Assembly: GCA_964569295.1 (NCBI GenBank)
Contig: CAZMVU010000017.1
Location: forward strand, 1 to 40,741
From: CAZMVU01 sp964569295
Lineage (GTDB): Bacteria > Hydrogenedentota > Hydrogenedentia > Hydrogenedentales > JAGMZX01
Length of the DNA: 40,741 bases
Reading direction: 5' to 3'
Below, piece by piece: positions 24,913 to 33,770 of the stretch (position 1 is its first letter; each line of letters begins with the position of its first letter). The notes under the pieces were generated by a model. The model was not told the DNA's origin. It made no database searches and saw only the letters and a program-made list of their open reading frames with translations. A program made the position numbers and the translations under genes.

Positions 24913-26407
24913 GGCCCGGGGCTTCATGGAGTTCGACCGCGAGATCGCGCCGTATGATCCGGTGGATGATCGCCTGAAGCACTACAACGAATTCATCAAT
25001 TCCCTGCCGCCCGAGAAGATGAAGCAACAGGCGTACCGCTGTATGAATTGCGGCGTGCCCTTCTGCCATCAGGGCTGCCCGCTCGGAAACCTGATTCCCG
25101 ACTTCAACGAGGCGGTGAAAAACGACGACTGGCAGGAGGCGCTCGACATCCTCCATTCGACGAACAACTTCCCCGAGTTCACCGGCCGGGTGTGCCCCGC
25201 GCCGTGCGAGGGGTCGTGCGTGCTCGGGATCAACGAGCCGCCCGTCACCATCGAGGTGATCGAGCGCGAGATCGGCGACCGCGGCTGGAAAGAAGGCTGG
25301 ATTAAGCCCGAGCCGCCGGAACACCGCACCGGCAAAACCATCGCCGTCGTCGGCTCCGGGCCCGCGGGCCTCGCCGCCGCGCAACAGCTCAACCGCGCCG
25401 GTCACAACGTGGTGGTCTACGAGCGCGACGACGAACCGGGCGGCCTGCTCACCTACGGCATCCCCGCCTTCAAGCTCGATAAAGAGGTCGTGCGTGCGCG
25501 GGTGCAGCAGATTCAGGACGAGGGCGTCGCGTTCCGCTGCAACGCGGAGATCGGCAAGAACGTGCCCATCAGCGAGCTTGACCAATACGACGCCGTGCTC
25601 ATTGCCATAGGCTCGACCAAGGCGCGCACCTTCGCCGGCATGGGCATCCCGGGTTCCGACCTCAAGGGTATCTACCCGGCCATGGACTTCCTCCCGCAGC
25701 AGACCCGGCGCCTCATGGGCAAAGAGGTCGAAGCCGAGGAACTCCTGGCGACGGGGAAGAACGTGGTGGTCATCGGCGGTGGCGACACCGGCTCGGACTG
25801 CGTGGGCACGTCACTCCGGCAGGGCTGCAAGAACCTGGCGAACATCGAGCTGCTGCCCAAGCCGCCCCTCGAGCGCGCGCCCACGAACCCGTGGCCCGAG
25901 TGGCCGTTCATCATGCGCACCTCTTCGAGCCATGAAGAAGGCGGCGAACGCGACTACTGCATTCTCACCAAGGAGTTCGTGGATGACGGCAACGGGAACG
26001 TGAAAGGCCTGCGCGCGGTACGCATCGAGTGGAGCGAGCCGGACGAAGTGGGCCGCCGCAAAATGGAAGAAATCCCGGGCACCGAAATGGAAATCCCGGC
26101 GGACCTCGTGCTGCTGGCCATGGGCTTTACCCAGCCCGAGGCGGACACCTTCGCCGACGAGATGGGCCTCGACTGGGACAAGAACCGTTTCGGGCAGGCG
26201 CTGAAGGCCGACGACAAAACCTACATGACCACGAAGCCGGGCGTGTTCGCCTGCGGCGACGCGCGGCGCGGCCAGTCGCTCGTGGTGTGGGCCATCAGCG
26301 AAGGGCGCGAGGCCGCCCGCGCCATGGACCTGTATCTCATGGGCTACAGCGATCTGCCGGGGAAGGCCACCTTCGGTTACGACAGCCTGCCCGCCGGCTG
26401 GAGCTGA
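24899..26407 (+). CDS. gltD: Glutamate synthase small subunit
   Basis: 502 residues. The flavoprotein passes electrons from NAD(P)H to GltB. The N-terminal cluster domain has C48, C51, C56, C60 (CMNCGVPFCHQGC) and C99, C103, C107 (CPAPCEGSC) for two 4Fe-4S centres. The FAD motif GSGPAG (152-157), the NAD(P)H motif GGGDTGSD and the terminal FAD-contact GVFACGDARRGQSLVVWA are intact. AGGAG (24887-24891) seven bases before the ATG fixes the start, which overlaps the end of gltB by 14 bases, so translation is coupled. A small stem (TTGCGC...GCGCAA, 26424-26444) follows but lacks a T-run. Confidence 0.97.
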   Translation: MLPNKARGFMEFDREIAPYDPVDDRLKHYNEFINSLPPEKMKQQAYRCMNCGVPFCHQGCPLGNLIPDFNEAVKNDDWQEALDILHSTNNFPEFTGRVCPAPCEGSCVLGINEPPVTIEVIEREIGDRGWKEGWIKPEPPEHRTGKTIAVVGSGPAGLAAAQQLNRAGHNVVVYERDDEPGGLLTYGIPAFKLDKEVVRARVQQIQDEGVAFRCNAEIGKNVPISELDQYDAVLIAIGSTKARTFAGMGIPGSDLKGIYPAMDFLPQQTRRLMGKEVEAEELLATGKNVVVIGGGDTGSDCVGTSLRQGCKNLANIELLPKPPLERAPTNPWPEWPFIMRTSSSHEEGGERDYCILTKEFVDDGNGNVKGLRAVRIEWSEPDEVGRRKMEEIPGTEMEIPADLVLLAMGFTQPEADTFADEMGLDWDKNRFGQALKADDKTYMTTKPGVFACGDARRGQSLVVWAISEGREAARAMDLYLMGYSDLPGKATFGYDSLPAGWS

Positions 26408-26491
26408 GCAGACCGGACGCGTTGCGCAGCGAAATAGCGCAAGGAGAACAACTGGCCATCCAGTGTATCATCACGCCCTATAAGCCGCGTC

Positions 26492-27424
26492 TCAGCCGGG
26501 GTGCAAGGTAACCCGCGCCGCGAGTTCCTGCACGGTGACGGGTTTGAAGTGGCCGATATCCCACGACATGGCGTTGGCCGTGCCGGCAGCACACGCGAGC
26601 CGGGTCATGCGGGCGAGATCCCACCCTTCCTGCACACCGACCGCGAACCCCGCCACGAGCGCATCGCCGGAGCCGACGGGGTTGACCTCCGTGATGGCGG
26701 GGGGCACGGCGTGATACCGCTGCCCGTTGCACGATACGAGGGCGCCTTCCGCGCCCAGCGAAAGCACGACGAGGCGCACGCCCCGCTGGTGGAAGAATTC
26801 GACCGCGCGCCATTGGTCCTCCCGCGTTGTCAGTGGAAAACCGGCAACCCCCGCGGCTTCTTGCACATTGGGCTTCACCATGTAGGGCCCGGCCTCGAGC
26901 GCCTCGGCGAACTCGGCGCCGTAGGAGTCGAGGATGCAACGGGCGCCCGCTTCGTGCGCCGCCGCGATGAGCCGGCAGTACAGGGTGCGCAGGCTGTGAT
27001 GCTGCACGGCCCCATTGAAGGTGGCCACCGGCACACCGGCAACGGCTGCGCGGTAGGTGTCGACCAGCCGGTCTATCTGCGCCGGCGTGAGCGTGGGGCC
27101 GGGCTCGAAAAAGGCGGACTGGCGGTGGGTCGCTTCCTCGAGCACCGTGGTGATGGTGCGGGTCATTCCGTCTGTCCAGAACGGCACTGCGCGCACGCCA
27201 TCATCCTGCGTAATCATGTCCACCACGTGCCGGCCGGTGTGCCCTGCGGCGATGATCATGGCGGCTGTATCGTAGCCCAGTGTTTTAACCACGCGTGACA
27301 CGTTGCAGCCCTTGCCGCCGGGCACACAGGTATAGCGCGTGTTGCGGTGTTTGCCCCCCGGATCGATGTGGTCCACGAAAAGCGTCTTATCGACAGCGGG
27401 ATTTGCGGTGAAGGTCAGGATCAT
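26492..27424 (-). CDS. PfkB-family sugar kinase, 1-phosphofructokinase type
   Basis: 310 residues from the ATG at 27424; the frame reads upstream to 27523 without a good start. The opening ILTFTANPAVDKTLFVD, the sugar-binding GGKGCNVSR (36-44) and the ATP/catalytic NPVGSGDALVAG with base D254 are those of the FruK/LacC/PfkB branch. It should phosphorylate a sugar phosphate (fructose-1-phosphate, tagatose-6-phosphate or fructose-6-phosphate). No PTS, aldolase or transporter is adjacent to narrow this. No strong ribosome site is seen. It is divergent from the BCCT gene. Confidence 0.85.
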   Translation of the reverse strand: MILTFTANPAVDKTLFVDHIDPGGKHRNTRYTCVPGGKGCNVSRVVKTLGYDTAAMIIAAGHTGRHVVDMITQDDGVRAVPFWTDGMTRTITTVLEEATHRQSAFFEPGPTLTPAQIDRLVDTYRAAVAGVPVATFNGAVQHHSLRTLYCRLIAAAHEAGARCILDSYGAEFAEALEAGPYMVKPNVQEAAGVAGFPLTTREDQWRAVEFFHQRGVRLVVLSLGAEGALVSCNGQRYHAVPPAITEVNPVGSGDALVAGFAVGVQEGWDLARMTRLACAAGTANAMSWDIGHFKPVTVQELAARVTLHPG

Positions 27425-27728
27425 AGCGTTATCAGTATTTCCCAGCGTGTATCGAAAATGAATAGAAACGCCCAACGCTTTTTGCGCCAAGGCGCAGGAC
27501 GCCCCCATTTTTCCATGGCGCACGGCGGTGGAACAACCTGGGAGGCCAGCGCGTGCACCGCCTTGATTTCATATGGCATAATGCCGATTGCATTGTGAAG
27601 ACGGGGTGGTCAGAAAAGCAGCGTGGGTTGCGTGTTTTTCCCGTTAATTGCTGACAGTTTATGGCCGGAGGCGTGCGCTGTCTTGCCAACAGCGGCGGTG
27701 GCCCAGAGAACACAGTATCGAGGTATGT
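27425..27728. other. Divergent region between sugar kinase and BCCT gene
   Basis: No gene. It holds an 11-base palindrome GGCAT-A-ATGCC (27575-27585) that overlaps a CATAAT box, and a TGCGCC/GGCGCA hairpin (about 27480-27495). On the minus strand TTGGGC about 17 bases before ATACAC is a weak promoter candidate for the kinase. No clear promoter for the BCCT gene is visible. Confidence 0.35.
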
Positions 27729-29360
27729 ATGAGTCAAGATCAGGGGACCCCGGAGGAAAAACGAGGCTGGTTTGATGTCGACATCCACCCGGTGGTGTTT
27801 TTTACGTCGGCAGCGCTCATTATCGGCTTTGTCGCGGGAACCGTTGTGTTTAATCAGTTTGTGGACGATCTGTTTGAACTGATTCAACACAGCATTTCGC
27901 TGAACGCAGGCTGGTTTTTCATTTGGACGGTGAACATTATCATCGTCGTGGTACTGGCAATTCTGGCGAGCGGGTTCGGCAGTGTGCGCATCGGCGGGCC
28001 GGATGCCACGCCGGAATTCTCCACGCTGAGCTGGTTCGCGATGCTTTTCTCGGCGGGTATGGGGATCGGGTTGTTGTTTTACGGGGTGGCCGAGCCTGTC
28101 TCTCATTATTCCGGAAACCCGTTCACGAGTGGTGATTCGTCCGACGTAGAAAAAGCGCGCATGGCCATGAACCTCACCTTTTTGCATTGGGGGTTGCATC
28201 CGTGGGCCATCTATACGCTCGTGGCGCTGTCATTGGCTTTCTTTTCATTCAACAAAGGCTTACCCCTTTCGATCCGCACGGCTTTCTATCCCTTGTTCGG
28301 CGAGCGTATCTACGGGGCCATCGGCAATATCATCGACATCGTGGCCACCGTGGCGACGCTGTTTGGCGTGGCCACTTCGCTGGGCATTGGCGCACGCCAG
28401 GTAAATGCGGGGCTCAGCCATGTTTTCCCCGTCATACCGGAGACGCCCGGTTTTCAGGTGTTCCTTATTGCAGCGATTACGGCCGTGGCCACCTGGTCGG
28501 TGGTGCGCGGGCTGGACAAGGGCATTCGTTTTCTCTCGGAAGTGAACATGGTGATTGCCGCCCTGTTTGCCTTGTTCATCTTTCTCGTGGGGCCGACCCT
28601 GCTCATTCTCAACGGTCTGCTCGAGAACATCGGGTACTACGTGCAGCACCTGCCCCAGTTTTCCACCTGGAAAGAGGCCTATGAGCAAACGGATTGGCAG
28701 GCGAATTGGACCATTTTCTACTGGTCATGGTGGATAGCATGGTCGCCATTCGTGGGTATGTTCATCGCGCGCGTCTCCTATGGCCGCACCGTACGCCAGT
28801 TTATTGCGTGTGTGCTGCTCATACCGTCATTCATTACCTTCATTTGGATGACGATTTTCGGCAATACGGCCCTGAGCATTGAAATGTACGGCGACGGCGG
28901 GATTGTGGACGCTGTGGAAGAGAATGTCGCGGTTTCGCTTTTTGCGTTGTTCGACCAGTTTCCGCTCACCAGCGTGACCGCCCTTTTGGGCATTGTGGTG
29001 GTCATCTTGTTTTTCGTGACTTCGTCGGACTCGGGTTCCATGGTGATCGACATCATCACCTCGGGCGGCAACCCGAATCCGCCGGTCCTTTCGCGCCTGT
29101 TCTGGGCGATTCTCGAGGGGGTGGTGGCCGCGACGCTGCTGGTCGGGGGCGGGCTAACTGCCCTGCAGACGGCCGCGATAAGCACAGGGTTGCCGTTCGC
29201 AATCGTGCTTCTGGGTATGTGTTACACCTTGTATCGCGGGCTGGCTACCTATGTGGCGCCACAGGAATTTTCGGTGGAAACCGAGCACGAGGTCAAACCG
29301 GTGCGCGTTAAGCATGTGCCGCCGAAGGGGTTGCCTCCGGGAAGCGGCCGGCTTTGGTAG
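27729..29360 (+). CDS. BCCT-family transporter (betaine/carnitine/choline type)
   Basis: 543 residues with about twelve membrane segments. The BCCT signature is clear: glycine stretch GMGIGLLFYGVAEPVSHY in the third helix, and the substrate helix FYWSWWIAWSPFVGMFIARV with its aromatic box. The GMGIG form is that of sodium- or proton-coupled carriers such as BetP and BetT, not of the CaiT exchanger. It imports quaternary ammonium compounds, as osmoprotectants or nutrients. The C-terminal tail is short, without the long regulatory extension of BetP. GAGG lies five bases before the ATG at 27729. A putative pseudoprotease gene follows 53 bases later on the same strand. Confidence 0.92.
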   Translation: MSQDQGTPEEKRGWFDVDIHPVVFFTSAALIIGFVAGTVVFNQFVDDLFELIQHSISLNAGWFFIWTVNIIIVVVLAILASGFGSVRIGGPDATPEFSTLSWFAMLFSAGMGIGLLFYGVAEPVSHYSGNPFTSGDSSDVEKARMAMNLTFLHWGLHPWAIYTLVALSLAFFSFNKGLPLSIRTAFYPLFGERIYGAIGNIIDIVATVATLFGVATSLGIGARQVNAGLSHVFPVIPETPGFQVFLIAAITAVATWSVVRGLDKGIRFLSEVNMVIAALFALFIFLVGPTLLILNGLLENIGYYVQHLPQFSTWKEAYEQTDWQANWTIFYWSWWIAWSPFVGMFIARVSYGRTVRQFIACVLLIPSFITFIWMTIFGNTALSIEMYGDGGIVDAVEENVAVSLFALFDQFPLTSVTALLGIVVVILFFVTSSDSGSMVIDIITSGGNPNPPVLSRLFWAILEGVVAATLLVGGGLTALQTAAISTGLPFAIVLLGMCYTLYRGLATYVAPQEFSVETEHEVKPVRVKHVPPKGLPPGSGRLW

Positions 29361-29413
29361 CCGGGGAGCCCGTCCGCGCCGGCCACGTACCAACATAACC
29401 AGGGGAATTGTCT

Positions 29414-30088
29414 ATGCTAAAAGGCATTTACGAACAATACCGGGGCGCATGCATGCTGTTGCTGCGCCAGGAAAACGAAGCGGTGGTATTCATGGGCACC
29501 GCTTTTGTGGTGCACCCCGAGGGGTACATGCTGACGGCGGCACATTTGCTGAACGACATGCGGGAAGTCATGGTGGCGCCGCGCAATTTCGAGGATGAAT
29601 TCGCCCCGCCCTGGTCCGAGACGGTGACTCCTATGGCCGCCATGGTGTGCGCCATGGACAAAGAGCACGATGTCGCCCTGCTGCGTTTCAAGGAGATGCA
29701 TGAACTTTCGATGCCGGACCACGTGATCGGCGTGCCCGAAGAGATACCGATGGGCAGTCAGGTGGCGTGTTTGGGCTACCCCTTCGGCCACTACAAAGTA
29801 TTTAACCAGTTCATTCAGGGCGGGATCGTAACCTCGAAAATGCGCTCGCGCAATGAGACGAATCTTTTTCTTTTCGACACCCCCATGAATGATGGCCTGC
29901 GCGGCGGTCCACTCGTGAATGTGTACGACGGACGGATCATCGGTGTTGCCGGAGGCTGGTTTCAGCCGGAAGAAGCGATGGGCCTGCCCCTCGATGAAAC
30001 AAGCGCGAAACGGCGTATCTTCGGCTATGCGATGTCGATAGAGTACGGCACGCGTTTGCTCGAAGCGGAGGGCGTCGAGGCAGTCTAA
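29414..30088 (+). CDS. Trypsin-fold protein lacking the catalytic serine
   Basis: 224 residues from the ATG at 29414 (AGGGG eight bases upstream; a TTG at 29408 is too close to that site). The chymotrypsin/HtrA-like fold is recognisable: GTAFVVHPEGYMLTAAHLL with H44, EHDVALLRF with D86, and the nucleophile loop. There the usual GNSGGP reads GLRGGP, with R163 in place of serine. No PDZ domain and no signal peptide are present. A protease with this change should be inactive; it may be a binding or regulatory pseudoprotease. It follows the BCCT gene and may be co-transcribed with it. Confidence 0.8.
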   Translation: MLKGIYEQYRGACMLLLRQENEAVVFMGTAFVVHPEGYMLTAAHLLNDMREVMVAPRNFEDEFAPPWSETVTPMAAMVCAMDKEHDVALLRFKEMHELSMPDHVIGVPEEIPMGSQVACLGYPFGHYKVFNQFIQGGIVTSKMRSRNETNLFLFDTPMNDGLRGGPLVNVYDGRIIGVAGGWFQPEEAMGLPLDETSAKRRIFGYAMSIEYGTRLLEAEGVEAV

Positions 30089-30110
30089 GACGCGCGCAGT
30101 CCCCGTGGGG

Positions 30111-30275
30111 TTGAATGACCTCTCCGATGCGGAAGCCGCACCGGTACAGCACCGCGAACACCGCCCGGCATCCCGGAGCACGCTGGGTTCCCAGCAGGGT
30201 CAGGCATTGCTTATGGGGCAAGCGGTGCGGCAGACGCTGTCTGGCGGGGATGCGGTATTCTGTTGAAGCCCCGCT
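30111..30275 (-). pseudogene. Decayed integrase fragment (tyrosine recombinase)
   Basis: One minus-strand frame, bounded by a TGA at 30278-30276, reads RQRLPHRLPHKQCLTLLGTQ, RAPGCRAVFAVLYRCGFRIGEVIQ in sequence, which matches the region around the first catalytic arginine (CGLRISE) of phage-type integrases. No start and no catalytic C-terminal half exist; the fragment runs into the end of the pseudoprotease gene. It suggests an old mobile-element insertion. Confidence 0.45.
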
Positions 30276-30337
30276 TCAGGTGCCGTTTTCGCGTGCCGGA
30301 CCGTCCCCCGCGCTTGTCTGTCACGTGCGGGCTGGTC

Positions 30338-31789
30338 TCATTGTTGCTCTTGTCCCGCTTGCGCAGCCTCGTCCTCGCTCATGTACTTGATGCCGATGCC
30401 GACCCCCGCCATGAAAGCGGAAAGCAGGGGAGACAGCCAGTTAAAGAAGGCGAAGGGGGCGTACTCGATGGCCGGGACGCGAAGGACGCTGCTGGCGAAA
30501 GCGCCGCACGTGTTCCAGGGCACGAGCACGGAGGTTACCGTGCCGCCATCTTCAAGCGCCCGGGACAGGTTGCGCGGTTTGAGACGCCGCATGCGGTAGG
30601 CCGGACCGAACATGCGCCCCGGCACGACAATCGCGATGTACTGGTCCGGCGCGGCGATATTCACCAGGATGCAACTGGCGATGGTGGCGCCCACGAGCGT
30701 GCCGGTGCCGCGTACCAAGCTGAGAATGGCGCGCGCGATACACGGGAGCATATTGGTGGCTTCCATCATGCCGCCGAAAAGCATGGCTGTGATGATCAGC
30801 AAAATCGTCGGCAGCATGTTCAACAGACCGCCCTGGGTGAACAGCTTGTCGAGCATCTCATGGCCGCCTTCCATCACGTAGCCCGAGTGCGCCGTTTCGA
30901 CCAGCGTGGCATATCCGCCGCGCCAGGTGAACGGAGCGCCCAACAGGTGCGGCTGAAAGACGGGCGCCATGGCTGCGCCGATAAGCGCGCCGGTCATGAG
31001 CGCGGGCAACGCCGGCACCCGCATTGCCACAAGCGCGATAACGAATAGCGGCGGCAGCAGCAAGTACCACCCCACGAGGAAATGCGCCGCGATGGCCTCG
31101 GCCACCTCGTCGACAAGCGCCGGGTTGTAGTCGCCGCCCCCCTGGAACAGGCCGATGCCGGCAAAAAGTACAAGGGTGATCGCGTAGGCGGGGACCGTTG
31201 TGTAGAACATGTGCCGGATATGCGTGAACAGGTCGGCGCCGGCGACCGCGGGGGCGAGGTTCGTGGTGTCGGACATGGGCGACATCTTATCGCCGAAGTA
31301 GGCGCCAGAGATGATGGCCCCGGCCACAATGGGCTCATCGATCCCGATGGTACGCCCGATGGTGACGAGCGCCACACCCACGGTGCCCATCGTGGACCAA
31401 CTGCTGCCGATGGCCAGCGATACCACCGAACACGCGAGACACGCCACCACGAGAAACACGGTGGGGTGGATGAGCTGAATGCCGTAATACACCATCGCCG
31501 GCACGATGCCGCTGAGAATCCACAGGCCGATGAGCACGCCCACCACCAGCAGAATGACCATGGCCTGCATTGCCAGGATGACCGAATGCAGCGCTTTATG
31601 CTCGAGCTCGGCATAATTCGCGCCCAGCACGAAAAAGCCCAGGGCCGCCGTGAACGCCGCCGCCAGCAGCAGCGCCAACTGGTTCGGCCCCCACGAGGCA
31701 TCGTCCCCGAAAATCGCCACGTTGAGCGCCAGCAGCACCATGAGAAACAGCAACGGCAGGAAAGACAATTTGAGTGAAGGATAGCGCAT
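30338..31789 (-). CDS. nhaC: Na+/H+ antiporter, NhaC family
   Basis: 483 residues with about eleven to twelve membrane segments. Family hallmarks include SVVSLAIGSSWSTMGTVGVA, GAIISGAYFGDKMSPMSDTT and VPWNTCGAFASSVLRVP. Members exchange internal sodium for protons, and some are coupled to amino-acid (malate/lactate) pairs. GGGAGG six bases before the ATG at 31789 fixes the start. It is divergent from the acetyltransferase gene; a modest promoter (31856-31828) lies upstream. With the BCCT carrier nearby it fits a sodium-exposed lifestyle. Confidence 0.92.
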   Translation of the reverse strand: MRYPSLKLSFLPLLFLMVLLALNVAIFGDDASWGPNQLALLLAAAFTAALGFFVLGANYAELEHKALHSVILAMQAMVILLVVGVLIGLWILSGIVPAMVYYGIQLIHPTVFLVVACLACSVVSLAIGSSWSTMGTVGVALVTIGRTIGIDEPIVAGAIISGAYFGDKMSPMSDTTNLAPAVAGADLFTHIRHMFYTTVPAYAITLVLFAGIGLFQGGGDYNPALVDEVAEAIAAHFLVGWYLLLPPLFVIALVAMRVPALPALMTGALIGAAMAPVFQPHLLGAPFTWRGGYATLVETAHSGYVMEGGHEMLDKLFTQGGLLNMLPTILLIITAMLFGGMMEATNMLPCIARAILSLVRGTGTLVGATIASCILVNIAAPDQYIAIVVPGRMFGPAYRMRRLKPRNLSRALEDGGTVTSVLVPWNTCGAFASSVLRVPAIEYAPFAFFNWLSPLLSAFMAGVGIGIKYMSEDEAAQAGQEQQ

Positions 31790-31827
31790 CGATCCCTCCC
31801 CGGATGACTCCGCAACAATTGCGGCCG

Positions 31828-31856
31828 AGTTTACCGGCTGCTACGGCCAAAAGCAA
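31828..31856 (-). promoter_or_regulatory. Possible promoter of nhaC
   Basis: TTGCTT (31856-31851), 17 bases, TAAACT (31833-31828) on the minus strand. The match is modest. Confidence 0.3.
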
Positions 31857-31972
31857 TGGCAGGCGTGCGGTAAATGGTAGCGCACGTTTTCCATTGCGGG
31901 AGGTACGCCTTTTCGGAAGTGGACCGGGCGCCAACGAGGGCGGCGATCCCAATCGCAAACCGCAAGAAACCA

Positions 31973-32001
31973 TTGACTTGCCGCCGGCATGCTGCTATCT
32001 T
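31973..32001 (+). promoter_or_regulatory. Sigma-70-like promoter of the acetyltransferase gene
   Basis: TTGACT (31973-31978), 17 bases, TATCTT (31996-32001). A start near 32008 gives a leader of about 50 bases with two T-runs. Confidence 0.6.
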
Positions 32002-32058
32002 GCGGGGGCGGCGTGGGCGCGGGCTTTTTCGACCTTTTTTGTGTAATGAAGTACAGAC

Positions 32059-33291
32059 ATGGCATACACCACACAAGAAATAGCGGCGTTGCGGTTGCGG
32101 CCGGCCGAGAACGGCGAAGAGATGCAGCGCGCTTGCGATCTCATGGCGAAGGTGCATACCGTCGACTACTACAGCAGCCTGAACTGGTTGCAGTGCGCCG
32201 GCGCCAGCTACCCGGGCTTTCGGCCGGAACATGTGCGTCTGGCCTGGTGGCACGACGAACTCGCCGGCGCCTTACGGGTCAACCTCGAGACTATCCGGTT
32301 GGGCGAAGCGCGCCTGCGCATGGGCGGCTTTGGCTGGGTGACCACGGTGCCCCAGCACCGCAACAAGGGCGTGGCCCGCACGCTCATGATCGACACGCTC
32401 CGGTACATGGGCGAACTCGGCTGCCACGTGTCCATGCTGTTCGGCATTCCGAATTTCTACCACCGCTTCGGTTTCGCGAGCACCCTCAGCGACTACGCCA
32501 TTGTCGTGCGTGTGCCCGAAGTAATCGCGGAAGCGCCCGCCGGCTACCGTACCCGGCCCGGTAAACCCGGCGACATACGCGCCGTGCAGCGCATTCACAA
32601 CAACAACGACACGGAAGTGCCCTGCTCCATCGTGCGCACCGCGGCGCATATCACCAACCAATGGGAACGCTGGAAAGAACTGCGCGTCATTACCGACCAA
32701 GAAGGCGCGGTTGTCGCCTATTTCGTCGCCCGTGCCAAGGACAACGAACTGTTGCTCGAGGAAGCCGGCGTGGCGCACCAGGCGGCATGTACCGCACTGC
32801 TTCGCGCCTGCGCCACGCTCGCCTCGGAAAGCTACCTTCCTTGCATACGCTTCAGCGCGCCGCCGCCACATCCGCTCTCCCGCTACCTCCTGACCTACCG
32901 ATCCCTCCACGAGATGCGCGTCGACAGCAACGGCAGCGGTATGATGGCCTTCGTGTCCATCGAAGAAACCCTCGAATCCATGCTCCCCGAGTGGGAAGGC
33001 AATCTCGCCCGCCACGCCGCCCGTGACTACCGTACCGAGGTGACCCTGCTCATCGACGGCGTACCCTACCGCATCCGCGCGAACCGCGGCGTGCTCGATG
33101 TAGCCAAAGTCACCGGCAAAAACAAATTCAGCCTCGATGCCGGCGAACTCATGCACCTGCTCACCGGCTATCGCTACCTCAACGACGTTTACAACACCGA
33201 TCGCCGCATTATCACGGCCGAAGCGCGTGAGCTGCTCGAAGTGCTTTTTCCCAAGCGCTGGCCCTACGTATGGCCCATCGACCGTTTCTAA
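32059..33291 (+). CDS. Eis-type GNAT acetyltransferase with SCP2-like C-terminal domain
   Basis: 410 residues, the length of Eis-type proteins, which have two GNAT-like domains and a sterol-carrier-like end. The acetyl-CoA motif V(T)xxxxQHRNKGVARTLM lies at about 95-112 (GWVTTVPQHRNKGVARTLM). PNFYHRFGFA matches the Eis segment with the catalytic tyrosine. The chain ends in Phe (WPIDRF); in Eis the C-terminal carboxylate of a terminal Phe takes part in catalysis, so the exact end may matter. The natural substrate is unknown; relatives acetylate amines such as aminoglycosides or polyamines. It has a good promoter and is divergent from nhaC. Confidence 0.85.
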   Translation: MAYTTQEIAALRLRPAENGEEMQRACDLMAKVHTVDYYSSLNWLQCAGASYPGFRPEHVRLAWWHDELAGALRVNLETIRLGEARLRMGGFGWVTTVPQHRNKGVARTLMIDTLRYMGELGCHVSMLFGIPNFYHRFGFASTLSDYAIVVRVPEVIAEAPAGYRTRPGKPGDIRAVQRIHNNNDTEVPCSIVRTAAHITNQWERWKELRVITDQEGAVVAYFVARAKDNELLLEEAGVAHQAACTALLRACATLASESYLPCIRFSAPPPHPLSRYLLTYRSLHEMRVDSNGSGMMAFVSIEETLESMLPEWEGNLARHAARDYRTEVTLLIDGVPYRIRANRGVLDVAKVTGKNKFSLDAGELMHLLTGYRYLNDVYNTDRRIITAEARELLEVLFPKRWPYVWPIDRF

Positions 33292-33605
33292 GCGCTAAAC
33301 GCCCGCGCTGGACAGACTACGGAACTTTATATCTGGGCCGTTGGCCCACGCTGGTATGGAACCGCGCCTTTGGCGCCCGGGAAACAAACCCAGCCCCGAA
33401 TCACAACGCGCCCCGACCCACCAAGCACGTAACACGCCTTCCCATCCTTGGGTTAAGGGCGTCGTCGACGGTAGGCTGAAGGCATGACAAATCTCCGCCC
33501 TCAGCGACAGAAAAGGGCACATGGGCATCCCTGTCCTAGTCCACACATTACGTACGGCGGCCGCAACCTCTTTACCTGAAACAAGTTAGCGGGCATATTA
33601 TCCAA
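33292..33605. other. Repeat-bearing spacer before the prepilin gene
   Basis: No gene. It contains a copy of the two-hairpin repeat (33334-33375) and about 200 further bases without recognisable features. A minus-strand open frame at 33295-33546 runs through the repeat and is not credible as a gene. Confidence 0.5.
33334..33375 (-). repeat. Two-hairpin palindromic repeat around ATACCAG, copy 2
   Basis: On the minus strand GCGCC-AAA-GGCGC (33375-33363), ATACCAG (33356-33350), GGGCC-AAC-GGCCC (33346-33334). The first hairpin keeps its shape but not its sequence, which is what a structure-conserved element would show. Confidence 0.7.
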
Positions 33606-33621
33606 TGGCACACAAAATGCT
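33606..33621 (+). promoter_or_regulatory. Sigma-54-like promoter of the prepilin gene
   Basis: TGGCAC (33606-33611) and TGCT (33618-33621) have the exact -24/-12 spacing; the first T of TTGC is A. Type IV pilin genes are classic sigma-54 targets. The start near 33632 leaves a leader of about 140 bases. Confidence 0.55.
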
Positions 33622-33724
33622 ACCTGCCATGAAGACATGAAGACAGGCGTTGTTTTGGGCCAGACGCGGGAAGCGCCGATAACGTGGAAGGCGCCCAGCT
33701 TGACGGCGGCCATGCGTCATTCGT

Positions 33725-33749
33725 TGCGGAGCCGGGGAACCGCTTCGCA
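33725..33749 (+). promoter_or_regulatory. GGAA-loop hairpin in the prepilin leader
   Basis: TGCGGAG pairs with CTTCGCA and CGG with CCG around the tetraloop GGAA, with one bulged C. It ends seven bases before the ribosome site GAGGAGGG (33757-33764) and may affect mRNA stability or translation. Confidence 0.35.
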
Positions 33750-33770
33750 GATAGCAGAGGAGGGTGACTT

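Noticed and set aside
20323..24927. A 1534-codon open frame antisense to gltB
   Set aside because: It mirrors the GC-rich codon use of gltB, has no family character, and lies wholly on the antisense strand of a certain gene. The same applies to long antisense frames at 1662-3500, 6848-8002 and 8204-9853.
27574..27592. Sigma-54-like TGGCAT...TTGC upstream of the BCCT gene
   Set aside because: The -24 to -12 spacing is three bases too long.
33632..33770. c-di-GMP (GEMM) riboswitch before the prepilin gene
   Set aside because: Such elements often precede pilins, but the conserved CACGCACAGGGCAAACC core is absent.
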